From Congregibacter variabilis (GTDB lineage Bacteria; Pseudomonadota; Gammaproteobacteria; Pseudomonadales; Halieaceae): a stretch of DNA of 64,000 nucleotides. The stretch is taken from positions 3,782,001-3,846,000 of the forward strand of contig NZ_CP136864.1 of assembly GCF_045689235.1 (NCBI RefSeq). Direction: 5' to 3'. This document shows, piece by piece, positions 1-9,880 of this stretch (its first letter is position 1; each line of letters begins with the position of its first letter). Position numbers and translations under genes: made by a program. The notes under the pieces were generated by a model. That model searched no databases, was not told the origin of the DNA, and saw nothing but the letters and a program-made list of their open reading frames with translations.

Positions 1-372
1 CATCTTGAGTTTCTGGACTGTGTAGGCGTGGTGGACCGCTACGACGAGAGTATGGTCGTGTTCGAGACGTATCTTCGGCCTTACTTTTCCGACATCGACT
101 TGGCCTATGTTCGCCAGAACGTCACTCAAGAAAAGGCCTCGGAAAAGCCTATTGCCGCTCGCGTCCATAACACTCTGGACAAGCTTGGAGATCTCGCAGC
201 GGATGTTCTGAGTCGCAATAGTTATGATCTGGCCCTTTACCGGCAGGCCAATCAGAAGCTGGATGAGGCCATTGGTAAAATTGAGGACTTTGATCAGCGC
301 TTATCGAAATTCCGAAAGCGCTGTAAGCGCACGAAAGCCGGCTCCGTACTCCAACGCATGGGTTTGAGATGA
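1..372 (+). CDS. Sulfotransferase-like protein, C-terminal part (gene runs off the left edge)
   Basis: An open frame enters from the left edge and ends at the TGA at 370-372, leaving about 123 residues. The visible part starts with GVVDRYDES and matches, segment by segment, the C-terminal third of the next gene (GMVDRYRES, LDLAF/IDLAY, RRQNV/RQNV, SLDIALYE/SYDLALYR), so the two are tandem paralogues. The N-terminal PAPS-binding motifs would lie outside the window, so the sulfotransferase call rests on the neighbour. The end is rich in Lys and Arg. The stop overlaps the next start as ATGA, which suggests translational coupling. Confidence 0.6.
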   Translation, partial: HLEFLDCVGVVDRYDESMVVFETYLRPYFSDIDLAYVRQNVTQEKASEKPIAARVHNTLDKLGDLAADVLSRNSYDLALYRQANQKLDEAIGKIEDFDQRLSKFRKRCKRTKAGSVLQRMGLR

Positions 373-1196
373 CAGCCACCAACGGGGCCAAGCCCGTGCT
401 CTTGCATGCTCATCTGTTCAAAAACGCGGGAACGACCCTGGATTGGAGTCTTGAGCGTAGTTTTGGGGATCGCTTCTGTGATCATCGAGGTGACGCTGAT
501 ATGCGTGCCAACCCTGAATACCTCGCAAATTTTCTTAAACGGAATCCTCGGTTGCAGGCGCTGTCCAGTCACTGGCTACCATTTCCGTTGCCCAGTGTTG
601 AGGGGCTACGACTGGTTCCCCTGGTGATATTGCGCGATCCCATAGAACGAATTCTATCGGTATACGAGTTTGAACGCCGACAGGCAGTGGATCACCCGGG
701 GACGCGTAAAGCCCGGGATGGGGACCTGCAAAGTTATGTTGCTTGGCGCCTCGAGAAAGGTACCGGTCCCGTTGTTCGAAATTATCAGGTTCGAATGATG
801 TCGGGTACGTATCCGGGCAGTGGTGACGAGGCTCAGTTTGACCGTGCGGTAGCACTGCTGAATGGATTGCCTGCTATTGGTATGGTGGATCGCTATCGCG
901 AAAGCGCGGTGATGTTTGAGCAGACCTTAAAGCAGGACTTTCCTGATCTTGATTTGGCATTCAGGCGCCAGAACGTTCGCGATAGCAGTGATCACCGCAG
1001 TTCTGATGAGCGCCGTGCTGCCGTCGAAGAGGAACTGGGTCCTCTACTGCAGTCAGTGCGGGAGGCAAACAGCCTCGACATTGCATTGTATGAACTGGCT
1101 TGCCGGCGTTTCGAGACCCACTGGCAAGGTTTAAAAGAGAGTGACGTGCTTCTTGACGAGTTGGACGCCCGGTGCATGAAGCTCGGGGAGTCATAG
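369..1196 (+). CDS. Sulfotransferase family protein
   Basis: This 275-residue protein resembles the P-loop sulfotransferases that move sulfate from PAPS to a carbohydrate or other acceptor. Near the N-terminus HLFKNAGTTLDWSLE fits the 5'-phosphosulfate loop of carbohydrate sulfotransferases (family pattern HxPKxAGTT). Around residue 90, ILRDPIERILSVYEFER fits the 3'-phosphate-binding motif RDPxxRxxSxY. There is no signal peptide or membrane helix, so it is probably cytoplasmic. The ATG at 369 overlaps the upstream stop by 4 nt, and the next gene follows after 1 nt, so the three probably form one operon. The acceptor is unknown; the neighbours suggest a surface glycan. A general P-loop fold is certain enough; the exact family is less so. 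Confidence 0.7.
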   Translation: MTATNGAKPVLLHAHLFKNAGTTLDWSLERSFGDRFCDHRGDADMRANPEYLANFLKRNPRLQALSSHWLPFPLPSVEGLRLVPLVILRDPIERILSVYEFERRQAVDHPGTRKARDGDLQSYVAWRLEKGTGPVVRNYQVRMMSGTYPGSGDEAQFDRAVALLNGLPAIGMVDRYRESAVMFEQTLKQDFPDLDLAFRRQNVRDSSDHRSSDERRAAVEEELGPLLQSVREANSLDIALYELACRRFETHWQGLKESDVLLDELDARCMKLGES

Positions 1197-1197
1197 C

Positions 1198-2835
1198 TTG
1201 CCACTAAATCGATGGGCCTTTTGGAAGGGCTTTGAACGCCCGGAATTTCTGATTGCGGCGCATTATTTTTCGGACGGTTGGCCCCTGGACTCATTGCAGG
1301 TGATGCGCCGATCCGCTGTACGTCGGGAGCTGGCTCTGCTGCGCAAGGACGGTTTTAACACCATTATCGTCGTGGTGCCCTGGCGCAGCTTTCAGAGCAG
1401 TCAGACGCCCATAAGCTACGACGCATTTTATGAAGCACAGTTGCGACTGGTTCTTTATGAATCTCAACGCGCCGGGCTTGCCGTGCTCTTGCGCGTGGCT
1501 TACACACATCAGGTGATGCTGGAGCCTGGTCTTAACGGTTTCCGCTGGGCGCAGGCGCTTTTGACCGATCCCGCGACCGAGCATGCCTGGCTGGATTACT
1601 TCTCGAGGATTGCAGGCATTGCCCAGGACTATGCCTGTTGCATCGGGGGCTTTATCTCCTGGGAAGAGCTCTGGCATGCCTTTCGTGTGTGGCAGGAGCA
1701 GGTCGGCGACGCCAACGCCGCCGCGGCCCGAGCTTCGGGTTATCTGAATTACCTTGAAGAGCTGGGGATAGAGCATCAAAACTGTATTCCCCCTAAAAAG
1801 AGTCCCGAACATGCCCACTACCTGGCGTTTGCGAATGCCCGCATGACGGCGATGTTTGAACTGGCGCGTTCGCACTGGCCGCAGCTGGGTGTGGAGTATC
1901 GGGTGGACAAGGATCCGGTGCCTACCGCAGATGGTGTCGACTGGCGAGACAACAATGCTTTTCTTGACTGGGAGCCGCATCGATTCAGCTACTGGGCGCC
2001 CTTTATGGGGGCAGAGAATGTTGGAGAGCAGCTCGATGCGCGGCAGGCGGAGGTATTGCTCCGTCATATGCTGGAATCGACCAGCCAGGATGGGGCGTTT
2101 CCGGGGCAAGTGGTAGAGCAGTTTAACTTTATTGATAACACGCAGAAGTATCTGGATAGCCATGCGCATATCGCTGAGGATCAGATAGACGATTTTTTGC
2201 AATTGGCCGGACCGTTACTCAAGCAATATAGCGGCGGTTACGGACTTTGGGCGAGCCGTGACTACCGGATGAATTTGCTCTACAACACGGCGTTCTTAGC
2301 CGGGGGGCGTGGTTGGGCGAAAGCAAATAATGCACGCTTTCGTGTATCCGGGGGCCTGCGCCTCAGAAGCCAGGGGCGAGTGACTCAGCGTATAGAGCCT
2401 CGCGTTACCTGGGTACAACGGAATCACTCCACGAAGGAGCTTATGCTGGAGATCGAATTCTTAGCTTGGCGAGGACTGGGTCCGGCGGAGCTTCGTGTAA
2501 GACTTAACGAGAACGCCTGGGTTAGCTGCCAGATACTGGGAAAAGGAAGACTCGGCGCTCGCGTACCTGCTGATTTGAAAGATATATTCGATAACGGCAT
2601 CCACTGTGAGATAGACAATCAGGGACGATCTTTAACCATCACGAGGGTCTTTCTGTACTACGAAACCTATGCTGCCGGCGTTCGAGACGTTGACGCTCAG
2701 CCCGATCGCTATCTGGACACGATTCGTAGCTTTAATGAGGCGTTTGAGGAACCGTCGTCTGTATCATTGCACAGCCGCTTGAATGCCTACCTGCTAAAAC
2801 TTCGCAATCGCATCTACAATATCTTTGGCCACTAG
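1198..2835 (+). CDS. Unrecognised 545-residue protein, possibly a glycoside-hydrolase-like TIM barrel
   Basis: The frame begins with a TTG one base after the sulfotransferase stop, and the spacing suggests coupled translation. I do not recognise a named family with confidence. The N-terminal half (FLIAAHYFSDGWP, then LALLRKDGFNTIIVVVPW, GLAVLLRVAY, and GGFISWEELWHAF near residue 150) has the strand-helix rhythm and acidic strand ends (WEELW) of GH5/cellulase-superfamily barrels that act on polysaccharides. The C-terminal 130 residues look like a beta-sandwich accessory domain. No signal peptide is seen, which argues against a secreted enzyme. Its last 42 nt overlap the convergent acyltransferase gene. 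Together with the two sulfotransferase-like genes it may form a glycan-tailoring cassette; this is inference. Confidence 0.5.
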   Translation: MPLNRWAFWKGFERPEFLIAAHYFSDGWPLDSLQVMRRSAVRRELALLRKDGFNTIIVVVPWRSFQSSQTPISYDAFYEAQLRLVLYESQRAGLAVLLRVAYTHQVMLEPGLNGFRWAQALLTDPATEHAWLDYFSRIAGIAQDYACCIGGFISWEELWHAFRVWQEQVGDANAAAARASGYLNYLEELGIEHQNCIPPKKSPEHAHYLAFANARMTAMFELARSHWPQLGVEYRVDKDPVPTADGVDWRDNNAFLDWEPHRFSYWAPFMGAENVGEQLDARQAEVLLRHMLESTSQDGAFPGQVVEQFNFIDNTQKYLDSHAHIAEDQIDDFLQLAGPLLKQYSGGYGLWASRDYRMNLLYNTAFLAGGRGWAKANNARFRVSGGLRLRSQGRVTQRIEPRVTWVQRNHSTKELMLEIEFLAWRGLGPAELRVRLNENAWVSCQILGKGRLGARVPADLKDIFDNGIHCEIDNQGRSLTITRVFLYYETYAAGVRDVDAQPDRYLDTIRSFNEAFEEPSSVSLHSRLNAYLLKLRNRIYNIFGH

Positions 2836-4872
2836 ATCAGCGCCAATGAACGATAAGTGTCTGCCGCCGTCGTAAATAGGCCCATTTGGGATCACGTCCC
2901 AACAAACATCTTTTTGCAGATCGCACAGGCTATTTACGGGGTCAACAACAAGTACCGGACCATCAAATTTTGGATACTTGCTGTTATCGGAGGCTAGGAT
3001 TTTTGATGGTTTATCTTTGTTGGATAGGTAGGGGAAGTTTCGCTGCGATATATAGTGAGTGTTTTGAGGGAGCCATTTGAGAGCATTCAGGGTAGGGCGA
3101 GGTAAGCTTCTGACTAGAATCACTTTATGTCCCTTTGACACGAGCCACTCAATATTTTGAAAGTACGATTTCCACGCAATGCGCGATGCAGCGCTTTCGC
3201 CCCCCCTGAAATCTTCCCATCCGTCCTTCACGGGGTTATTTGTTCTCTTTTTGGGGCTCTCAAACTGCTGCTCGTTTGCACTGATTAAAAAGATTTTGCT
3301 GTCGGTGAATCCCTCTATGACCTTCCGACGTTGCTCGTTAACGTATGGGCACTCAGCTCTGCCATCAAACCAGATGTCCTCTGACACAAACGGACATTGC
3401 CCATAGCTTAAGGATATGAAGCCCATATCAATGGTTTTTAAACGCGCAAACACCGTCCGTTCATACTGCGCAACATAACTATCGCCTAAAAAGACAAACT
3501 TCTCATCGCCGAAGCGACAGGCATCCATTGGGTCGCGCAAATAACACTTCTCTGATTCGATCCTCTTGTCCAAAATCGTTCCCATAACGCCGTCGGGATG
3601 TGAGAAGGATCGAAATTCTGCCGTGTCGAAACCCCCTATCAACACTCTCTGATCGAGGCTGAATCTATCCCAAACACCCTTCGAAACTTTCACATAGCCC
3701 ATAAAAGCAACAGCACAGATAAGACATGCGAAAAGGACGAGCCACATCAATCTGGAACTAATAATGGCTTTGTGTCGAAACGGTCTTTCAATCAAAAAAT
3801 AGGAGGCAAGCGAAAGTGCAAAAGTAAGAGCAATCCATTCGAACTTGTCGTAGTTGGTCGGATCTTTTCCCATACGAGAAAATGCGAATATTGGAAAGTG
3901 CCACAGATAGGCCGAATAGCTGATCAAGCCTATCCATACAAATGGTTTGCTACTCAGGATCCTTCCTACGAGCTCGTCTTTAGACCTAAAGCCTATAATT
4001 AGCGCCACACCCAAAATGGGCACGATGGTATGAAAGCTGGGATGCGGGGTGTCACCATTAAAAAAGAATATGCCGTAGGCAACCAAGGACAAGCCAATCG
4101 CCGGTAAAAGCCGGTGGAGGAAAGTGCCTCCAACTTGCTTGGAGTTCAGCTCTTTGATCGCAAGCGCTGAGCCCGCCCCCAACTCCCAAAAGCGACTAAA
4201 CGGCAGGAAAAAATTCAATTCTGGATTACGTGTTTCCATGAATTCGGCAAGCAGCAAACTAAGAACAGAGAGCACTATAATCATCCTTAGAAAGTGCGCT
4301 CGAAAGTACTTGTATATGACGACGGCCACAGCAGGGAAAATGAAGTAGAACTGTTCTTCCACCCCCAGGCTCCAGGTGTGAAGAAAGGGTTTTAGCAGTG
4401 CACTGTCAGCGCCATATTCTGTGGTGCTGAAGTAAAAAAAGAAGTTGGACCCAAAAAACAGAGAAGCAATGACGCTGTCTGCGTATTCAACAAAGTCCGA
4501 GGGCAGCAGCCTCTGCCATGCAAAAGGAATAGATGCAAATATTACGAGGAAGAGCGCCGGCAATATGCGCCGCGCCCGTCGTTCATAAAAGTTTAAAGGG
4601 CTGAAGGTGTTATTTGTCTGTAGCTCTGAAAGTATGATGCGAGTGATTAAATATCCACTAATGACAAAGAACACATCTACGCCAATGAATCCGCCCTCAA
4701 ACCAATCTCTTCCAAACAGATTTAGCTGGGCGTGATACAGAATGACACTAACGACAGCCACGGCACGTAAGCCGTCAATTTCTGCTCTGTAAGAAAGTTT
4801 GGATGAGTCCACTTGGTTCACTAAGCGAATAATGGTCTGAAGTTGTAGAACCCTAGCTTGGAAAGACAGCAT
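2794..4872 (-). CDS. Acyltransferase 3 family membrane protein with C-terminal SGNH domain (OafA-like)
   Basis: The 692-residue protein has the two-part layout of OafA-type O-antigen or exopolysaccharide O-acetyltransferases. The N-terminal integral membrane domain opens with YRAEIDGLRAVAVVSVILYHA, the signature of family 3 acyltransferases including the conserved His, followed by GFIGVDVFFVISGYLIT and about ten membrane helices up to residue 400. The C-terminal periplasmic domain carries FLGDSYVAQY (nucleophile Ser of an SGNH hydrolase) and DGGRHLSFIGA (catalytic Asp/His). It probably acetylates a surface polysaccharide. Base composition is clearly more AT-rich than the flanking genes, a sign of separate acquisition. 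Only the ATG at 4872 is available upstream of the first motif. Confidence 0.9.
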   Translation of the reverse strand: MLSFQARVLQLQTIIRLVNQVDSSKLSYRAEIDGLRAVAVVSVILYHAQLNLFGRDWFEGGFIGVDVFFVISGYLITRIILSELQTNNTFSPLNFYERRARRILPALFLVIFASIPFAWQRLLPSDFVEYADSVIASLFFGSNFFFYFSTTEYGADSALLKPFLHTWSLGVEEQFYFIFPAVAVVIYKYFRAHFLRMIIVLSVLSLLLAEFMETRNPELNFFLPFSRFWELGAGSALAIKELNSKQVGGTFLHRLLPAIGLSLVAYGIFFFNGDTPHPSFHTIVPILGVALIIGFRSKDELVGRILSSKPFVWIGLISYSAYLWHFPIFAFSRMGKDPTNYDKFEWIALTFALSLASYFLIERPFRHKAIISSRLMWLVLFACLICAVAFMGYVKVSKGVWDRFSLDQRVLIGGFDTAEFRSFSHPDGVMGTILDKRIESEKCYLRDPMDACRFGDEKFVFLGDSYVAQYERTVFARLKTIDMGFISLSYGQCPFVSEDIWFDGRAECPYVNEQRRKVIEGFTDSKIFLISANEQQFESPKKRTNNPVKDGWEDFRGGESAASRIAWKSYFQNIEWLVSKGHKVILVRSLPRPTLNALKWLPQNTHYISQRNFPYLSNKDKPSKILASDNSKYPKFDGPVLVVDPVNSLCDLQKDVCWDVIPNGPIYDGGRHLSFIGADLVAKDIVDAIAKF

Positions 4873-5055
4873 TAGCTAGCGCTTGGTTTTACCTTTATTT
4901 CACGAGGATTTTCTGTGCTCTCCCTCGTCATCCAGCGCTGATACCTGCGATGATGTCTGCAGCATTTGCCACGGTGCGGTCAATCCGCTGTACGAAGCGA
5001 TAGAATGACGAGGTATTGGGCTTGCACGTCGGCCGCTACAAAATGTGCACAGTAA

Positions 5056-5078
5056 GATTATCACCGTTCGCGATAATC
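5056..5078. promoter_or_regulatory. 7-bp inverted repeat in front of ampG
   Basis: GATTATC (5056-5062) and GATAATC (5072-5078) are exact reverse complements separated by 9 nt, 25 nt before the ampG start. This could be an operator or a small hairpin in the leader. No T-run follows, so it is not a terminator. The rest of the 231-nt spacer between the acyltransferase and ampG shows no convincing gene. Confidence 0.3.
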
Positions 5079-5103
5079 CGCGGAACAAGGAAACAATAGC
5101 GCA

Positions 5104-6468
5104 ATGTCTGAAGCAGTGACGAACTACTCCTGGCGCGAAGCTCTGCTGATCTACACTCGCAAAAAGACCCTGGTGCTGAGTCTCTTGGGTTTTTCTGCCG
5201 GTCTGCCATTTCTCCTGGTGTTTTCTACGCTGACCGCTTGGCTGCGCGATGAGGGCGTTGAGCGTACAGCCATCGGATTCTTCGCCTGGGTTGGTCTGAC
5301 CTATTCCATCAAGGTTTTTTGGGCGCCGGTGGTGGATCGGCTGCAGCTACCGCTACTGCATGGTCTGTTCGGGCAACGACGCAGCTGGATTCTCCTTGGG
5401 CAATTCGGTATTGCAGCGGGTCTCGCTCTGATGAGCGTAATGAGTCCTCAGGAGTCACTGGTACCTATTGCGCTTGCTGCGCTGCTGGTGGCTTTTTCAT
5501 CCTCTACACAGGATGTCGCCTTAGATGCCTTTCGCATTGAATCGGCTCCGGACGAAGAGCAGGGCGCGCTCTCCGCATCGTATATTTTTGGTTATCGACT
5601 CGCTTTGCTGGTGTCCGGCGCCGGAGCACTTTATTTGGCGGACATCCACAGCTGGTCGCTTGCCTATCTGGGTATGGCTGCTCTCGTGGGCGCCTGCATC
5701 CTGGCCACGCTCTGGGCCGATGAGCCTGCTCACCGAACGGCCGAGGAGCAGCGACGCATGGATGCGCAGATGGTCGATCAAGTTATGGGGCGGCCTATGC
5801 GTCTGGATGAGCGGCCGTTGTGGCAGCGGCAGCTGTTAGGCGCGGTGATTTGCCCGTTCCTGGAATTTGTAAAGCGCTTTGGCCCCTTTGCCTTTGTGTT
5901 ACTGCTGTTCATTGCGGTGTTTCGTTTGAGCGATATCGCCATGGGTGTGATGGCGAACCCCTTCTACCTCGATCTGGGCTACAGCAAGTCCGAAATCGCC
6001 AGCGTCGCTAAGTTGTTTGGCTTTTTTATGACTATTGCCGGTTCAGCTCTGTGCGGCGTACTGGTACTACGTTTTGGTTTGCTAAGGCCGCTGATGCTCG
6101 GTGCGGTGATGGTCGCCAGCACCAATTTACTGTTCGCTGTGCTCGCAGGTGTACAGGGTGAGGGCCCCCCGGCGCTGGTCTGGCTTGCACTAGTGATAAG
6201 CGCTGACAATCTTAGTGGTGGTATCGCCAGCACCGCGTTCGTAGCCTATCTTTCGAGTCTCACTCATCGCAGTTACACGGCTACGCAGTACGCGCTGTTT
6301 AGTTCCTTGATGACCCTGCCGGGAAAGTTTTTATCGGGCTTCTCGGGTTGGGTGGTAGACACATCCGGCTATCCGCAGTTTTTCGTTATTGCTGCCGGCC
6401 TGGGAATACCCGCTATCTTGCTGGTGGGTGTTTTGATGCATGTCGAACGCAGGAAAGACCTGCGGTGA
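5104..6468 (+). CDS. ampG: AmpG-like muropeptide permease (MFS)
   Basis: AmpG imports GlcNAc-anhydroMurNAc peptides from the periplasm for peptidoglycan recycling and links wall damage to beta-lactamase induction. The 454-residue product has the major-facilitator layout, with about 12 membrane helices. The first helix region (LSLLGFSAGLPFLLVFSTLTAWLRDEGV) and the following TYSIKVFWAPVVDR and SSTQDVALDAFRIE stretches are typical of AmpG and separate it from sugar or drug MFS members. The ATG is preceded by AACAAGGAAAC, a usable ribosome site. It faces the alkyltransferase-like gene with only 31 nt between the stops. Confidence 0.9.
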   Translation: MSEAVTNYSWREALLIYTRKKTLVLSLLGFSAGLPFLLVFSTLTAWLRDEGVERTAIGFFAWVGLTYSIKVFWAPVVDRLQLPLLHGLFGQRRSWILLGQFGIAAGLALMSVMSPQESLVPIALAALLVAFSSSTQDVALDAFRIESAPDEEQGALSASYIFGYRLALLVSGAGALYLADIHSWSLAYLGMAALVGACILATLWADEPAHRTAEEQRRMDAQMVDQVMGRPMRLDERPLWQRQLLGAVICPFLEFVKRFGPFAFVLLLFIAVFRLSDIAMGVMANPFYLDLGYSKSEIASVAKLFGFFMTIAGSALCGVLVLRFGLLRPLMLGAVMVASTNLLFAVLAGVQGEGPPALVWLALVISADNLSGGIASTAFVAYLSSLTHRSYTATQYALFSSLMTLPGKFLSGFSGWVVDTSGYPQFFVIAAGLGIPAILLVGVLMHVERRKDLR

Positions 6469-6499
6469 ACGTCAGTGTGTGGCAAGCCGCTCTTGTGAT

Positions 6500-6823
6500 T
6501 TACCAACGATAGCGTCGTAAAACTGCTGCCCCACCGGAGCCCAATAACACCCCTTCGTCTGCCAGTAGGGCCCGTTGGCGATCGGCGCCTTGGGTGCTTG
6601 GCGGCAGAGAGCTTTTTCCGCTGGCGTTCACCACTCGATACCAGGGGACGTTGCTGTCCCGGGGAAGTTTGCGAAGCGCAGTGCCTACACGTCTTGCGGC
6701 CCCGGGAAGTCCGGCTCGCTCAGCAACATCGCCATAGGTGGCTAACTTGCCCGGGGGTATGGCGCACACGGTGAGCCATATGCGCTGATCCAGGTTTCCG
6801 TCCATGGGGTTTTTGTTTGCCAT
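6500..6823 (-). CDS. Alkyltransferase-like protein (ATL, MGMT fold without active cysteine)
   Basis: The 107-residue product has the DNA-binding domain of O6-alkylguanine-DNA alkyltransferases (VCAIPPGKLATYGDVAERAGLPGAARRVGTALRKLP). Where MGMT has the alkyl-accepting Cys in PCHRV, it reads PWYRVVNASGK, the tryptophan form of ATL proteins such as E. coli YbaZ. ATLs bind O6-alkylguanine and flag it for nucleotide excision repair instead of removing the alkyl group. The start is uncertain: ATG at 6823 (MANKN) or at 6805 (MDGN); an upstream TTG at 6886 would add residues without homology. It diverges from fxsA. Confidence 0.85.
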   Translation of the reverse strand: MANKNPMDGNLDQRIWLTVCAIPPGKLATYGDVAERAGLPGAARRVGTALRKLPRDSNVPWYRVVNASGKSSLPPSTQGADRQRALLADEGVLLGSGGAAVLRRYRW

Positions 6824-6888
6824 CGGGTGATTGTAAGGGAAGGTAGTGGCCGACTTGCAAACGATCAGTGAGACCCCATACTTCAATC

Positions 6889-7323
6889 ATGAGATGGTTT
6901 TTTATACTGCTCCCGTGGATGGAGCTATTTACGCTGATTCAGCTTGGCAGTCGCATCGGCGCTGTGGAGACAATGCTCTACGTGCTGGCGACATTTTTTT
7001 TGGGCCTGGCGATTCTGCGCGCTCAGGGCATGGAAATTGTCAACAAGCTCCGCGCTGCTCAGAGCGGCGCGGCGGTCATTCCCCAGCAACTGCTGGGCGA
7101 CGAGTTGGCTCTGGGCCTGGCAGGCCTGCTGCTAATTGTTCCGGGTCTGATCACCGACTTTCTGGCAATTATTGTGCTTTTGGGGCCTCTGAGGCGACGG
7201 ATTTTTACTGCGCTGGGAGGTAAGACCCACACAGCGACCTATCAATCGCGTCAGACTGAGCAAATGCGGCCCGGCGAGCCCATAGAGGGCGAGTTCCGCC
7301 GTTTGGACGACGAAGATACTTAA
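6889..7323 (+). CDS. fxsA: FxsA family membrane protein
   Basis: FxsA is a small cytoplasmic-membrane protein of unknown mechanism, named for suppressing F-plasmid exclusion of phage T7. The 144-residue product shows the family pattern: MRWFFILLPWMELFTLIQLG as first helix, a second helix (MLYVLATFFLGLAILRAQG), a third around residue 75 (LALGLAGLLLIVPGLITDFLAI) and a charged C-terminal tail of about 50 residues. I chose the ATG at 6889 because the family begins directly with the first helix; a GTG at 6868 would add seven residues. In many gammaproteobacteria fxsA lies directly upstream of groESL, as here. Confidence 0.88.
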   Translation: MRWFFILLPWMELFTLIQLGSRIGAVETMLYVLATFFLGLAILRAQGMEIVNKLRAAQSGAAVIPQQLLGDELALGLAGLLLIVPGLITDFLAIIVLLGPLRRRIFTALGGKTHTATYQSRQTEQMRPGEPIEGEFRRLDDEDT

Positions 7324-7399
7324 GCGTCTGAAAAATATACAGTATTTTGCTAACTCGACCTTGACTCCTTGTGTCTGGCTATCAAGGTAAGAAAATTAA

Positions 7400-7426
7400 T
7401 TAGCACTCTAGGCAAAAGACTGCCAA
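7400..7426 (+). promoter_or_regulatory. CIRCE-like inverted repeat (putative HrcA operator) upstream of groESL
   Basis: TTAGCACTC (7400-7408), nine spacer bases, then GACTGCCAA (7418-7426). The left arm is the exact CIRCE consensus, the spacer has the consensus length of 9, and the right arm matches GAGTGCTAA in 7 of 9 positions. CIRCE is bound by the repressor HrcA. It lies just upstream of the sigma-32-type -35 box. The weakened right arm may mean reduced or lost HrcA control. No hrcA gene is in the window. Confidence 0.6.
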
Positions 7427-7432
7427 AAACCT

Positions 7433-7460
7433 CTTGAAATCCCCTCGATACACCCCATAA
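7433..7460 (+). promoter_or_regulatory. Sigma-32 (RpoH) heat-shock promoter of groESL
   Basis: CTTGAAA at 7433-7439 and CCCCATAA at 7453-7460, separated by 13 nt, match the RpoH consensus (CTTGAAA, 11-15 nt, CCCCATnT) almost perfectly. It lies about 60 nt upstream of the groES start. Confidence 0.88.
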
Positions 7461-7518
7461 ACCATGCAGTCCCCCGCTTCGGGGTCCCGTAAAGACGATT
7501 GATTGGAGATTTGAAGCA

Positions 7519-7809
7519 ATGAAGATCCGTCCGCTGTATGACCGTGTGGTCATTCGCCGTAACGAAGAAGAGCAAACCACAGCCGGTGGCATTCTTCTGC
7601 CCGGTTCTGCTAAAGAAAAGCCTAACCAAGGAGAAGTGGTTGCCGTTGGTAATGGCAAAGCACTGGATAGCGGCGAGATTCGTCCGCTGGCTGTCAATGT
7701 TGGTGACACCGTGGTTTTCGGCCAGTACGCCGGCAGCAACACCATCGAAGTCGATGGCGAAGAGCTGATCATCATGGGTGAGAGCGAAATCTACGCGGTT
7801 GTTGAGTAA
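7519..7809 (+). CDS. groES: Co-chaperonin GroES
   Basis: The 96-residue product has the full length and conserved sequence of Cpn10: MKIRPLYDRVVIRRNEEEQTTAGGILLPGSAKEKPNQGEVVAVGNGK. The mobile loop (residues 18-32) that docks on GroEL is present. GroES forms the heptameric lid of the GroEL folding chamber in the cytoplasm. The ATG follows GGAG with suitable spacing. It is the first gene of the groESL operon, 58 nt before groEL, behind a sigma-32-type promoter and a CIRCE-like element. Confidence 0.98.
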   Translation: MKIRPLYDRVVIRRNEEEQTTAGGILLPGSAKEKPNQGEVVAVGNGKALDSGEIRPLAVNVGDTVVFGQYAGSNTIEVDGEELIIMGESEIYAVVE

Positions 7810-7867
7810 AGCCTCGCGATTTCAGACCCAGACATTCAACTTTTAGAAAGACTTAAAGGAACAAATC

Positions 7868-9514
<1,647 letters not shown>

Positions 9515-9538
9515 GCCAGCTTACCCAAGCGCTTAGAC

Positions 9539-9571
9539 AAAGCCCGGTCTGTTCGCAGATCGGGCTTTTTT
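9539..9571 (+). terminator. Rho-independent terminator of groESL
   Basis: AAGCCCGGTCT and AGATCGGGCTT form a stem around a 6-nt loop with one wobble/mismatch, followed by a T-run, 25 nt after the groEL stop. Confidence 0.9.
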
Positions 9572-9624
9572 GTGCCTGGCTATTCGGATTCGCCACTATT
9601 GCTTGGCTCCGGTTTCGCTGAGAA

Positions 9625-9851
9625 GTCGCGAGCAAGCGCGCAGTTGCCTCTCTCGCTGCCGTCGCTTCTACGCTTCGTTCGACAACTTCGCGCTTGCTCG
9701 CTCGGTTCCATTCGCTCGGCGCTAGCCGATGCGGGAGTTGCTCTTACGTAGCAGTCAGGAGCGCATAGCGCGACGCGAAGTAAGGGCTGCTCTCGTGTCG
9801 GCGGGTAGCTTGGCGACTCAAAGCCGCGAGCAATCACGCAGTTGCCTCTCT
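9625..9851. repeat. Intergenic repeat cluster (REP-like) between groEL and sodB
   Basis: The roughly 300-nt gene-free stretch between the two terminators (9572-9880) holds a family of related sequence units. A 26-nt unit at 9628-9653 recurs at 9826-9851 with two mismatches (shared core GCAGTTGCCTCTCT). The first 19 nt of the unit (9628-9646) also occur inverted at 9683-9701 with one mismatch, so the element can form a long hairpin. It resembles repetitive extragenic palindromes. Reading frames across it (for example leftward from 9837 and rightward from 9729) have no recognisable product and are best explained by the GC-rich repeats. Confidence 0.6.
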
Positions 9852-9880
9852 GGTGTTGGCGGGTTCAGAAGCATAGACAC

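Noticed and set aside
4900..5088. 62-residue leftward frame before ampG
   Set aside because: No recognisable product; Ser/Arg-rich; covers the likely ampG promoter region.
9580..9837. Leftward 85-residue frame in the groEL-sodB spacer
   Set aside because: It lies over the GC-rich repeat units, has a low-complexity Arg/Ser/Glu product and no ribosome site.
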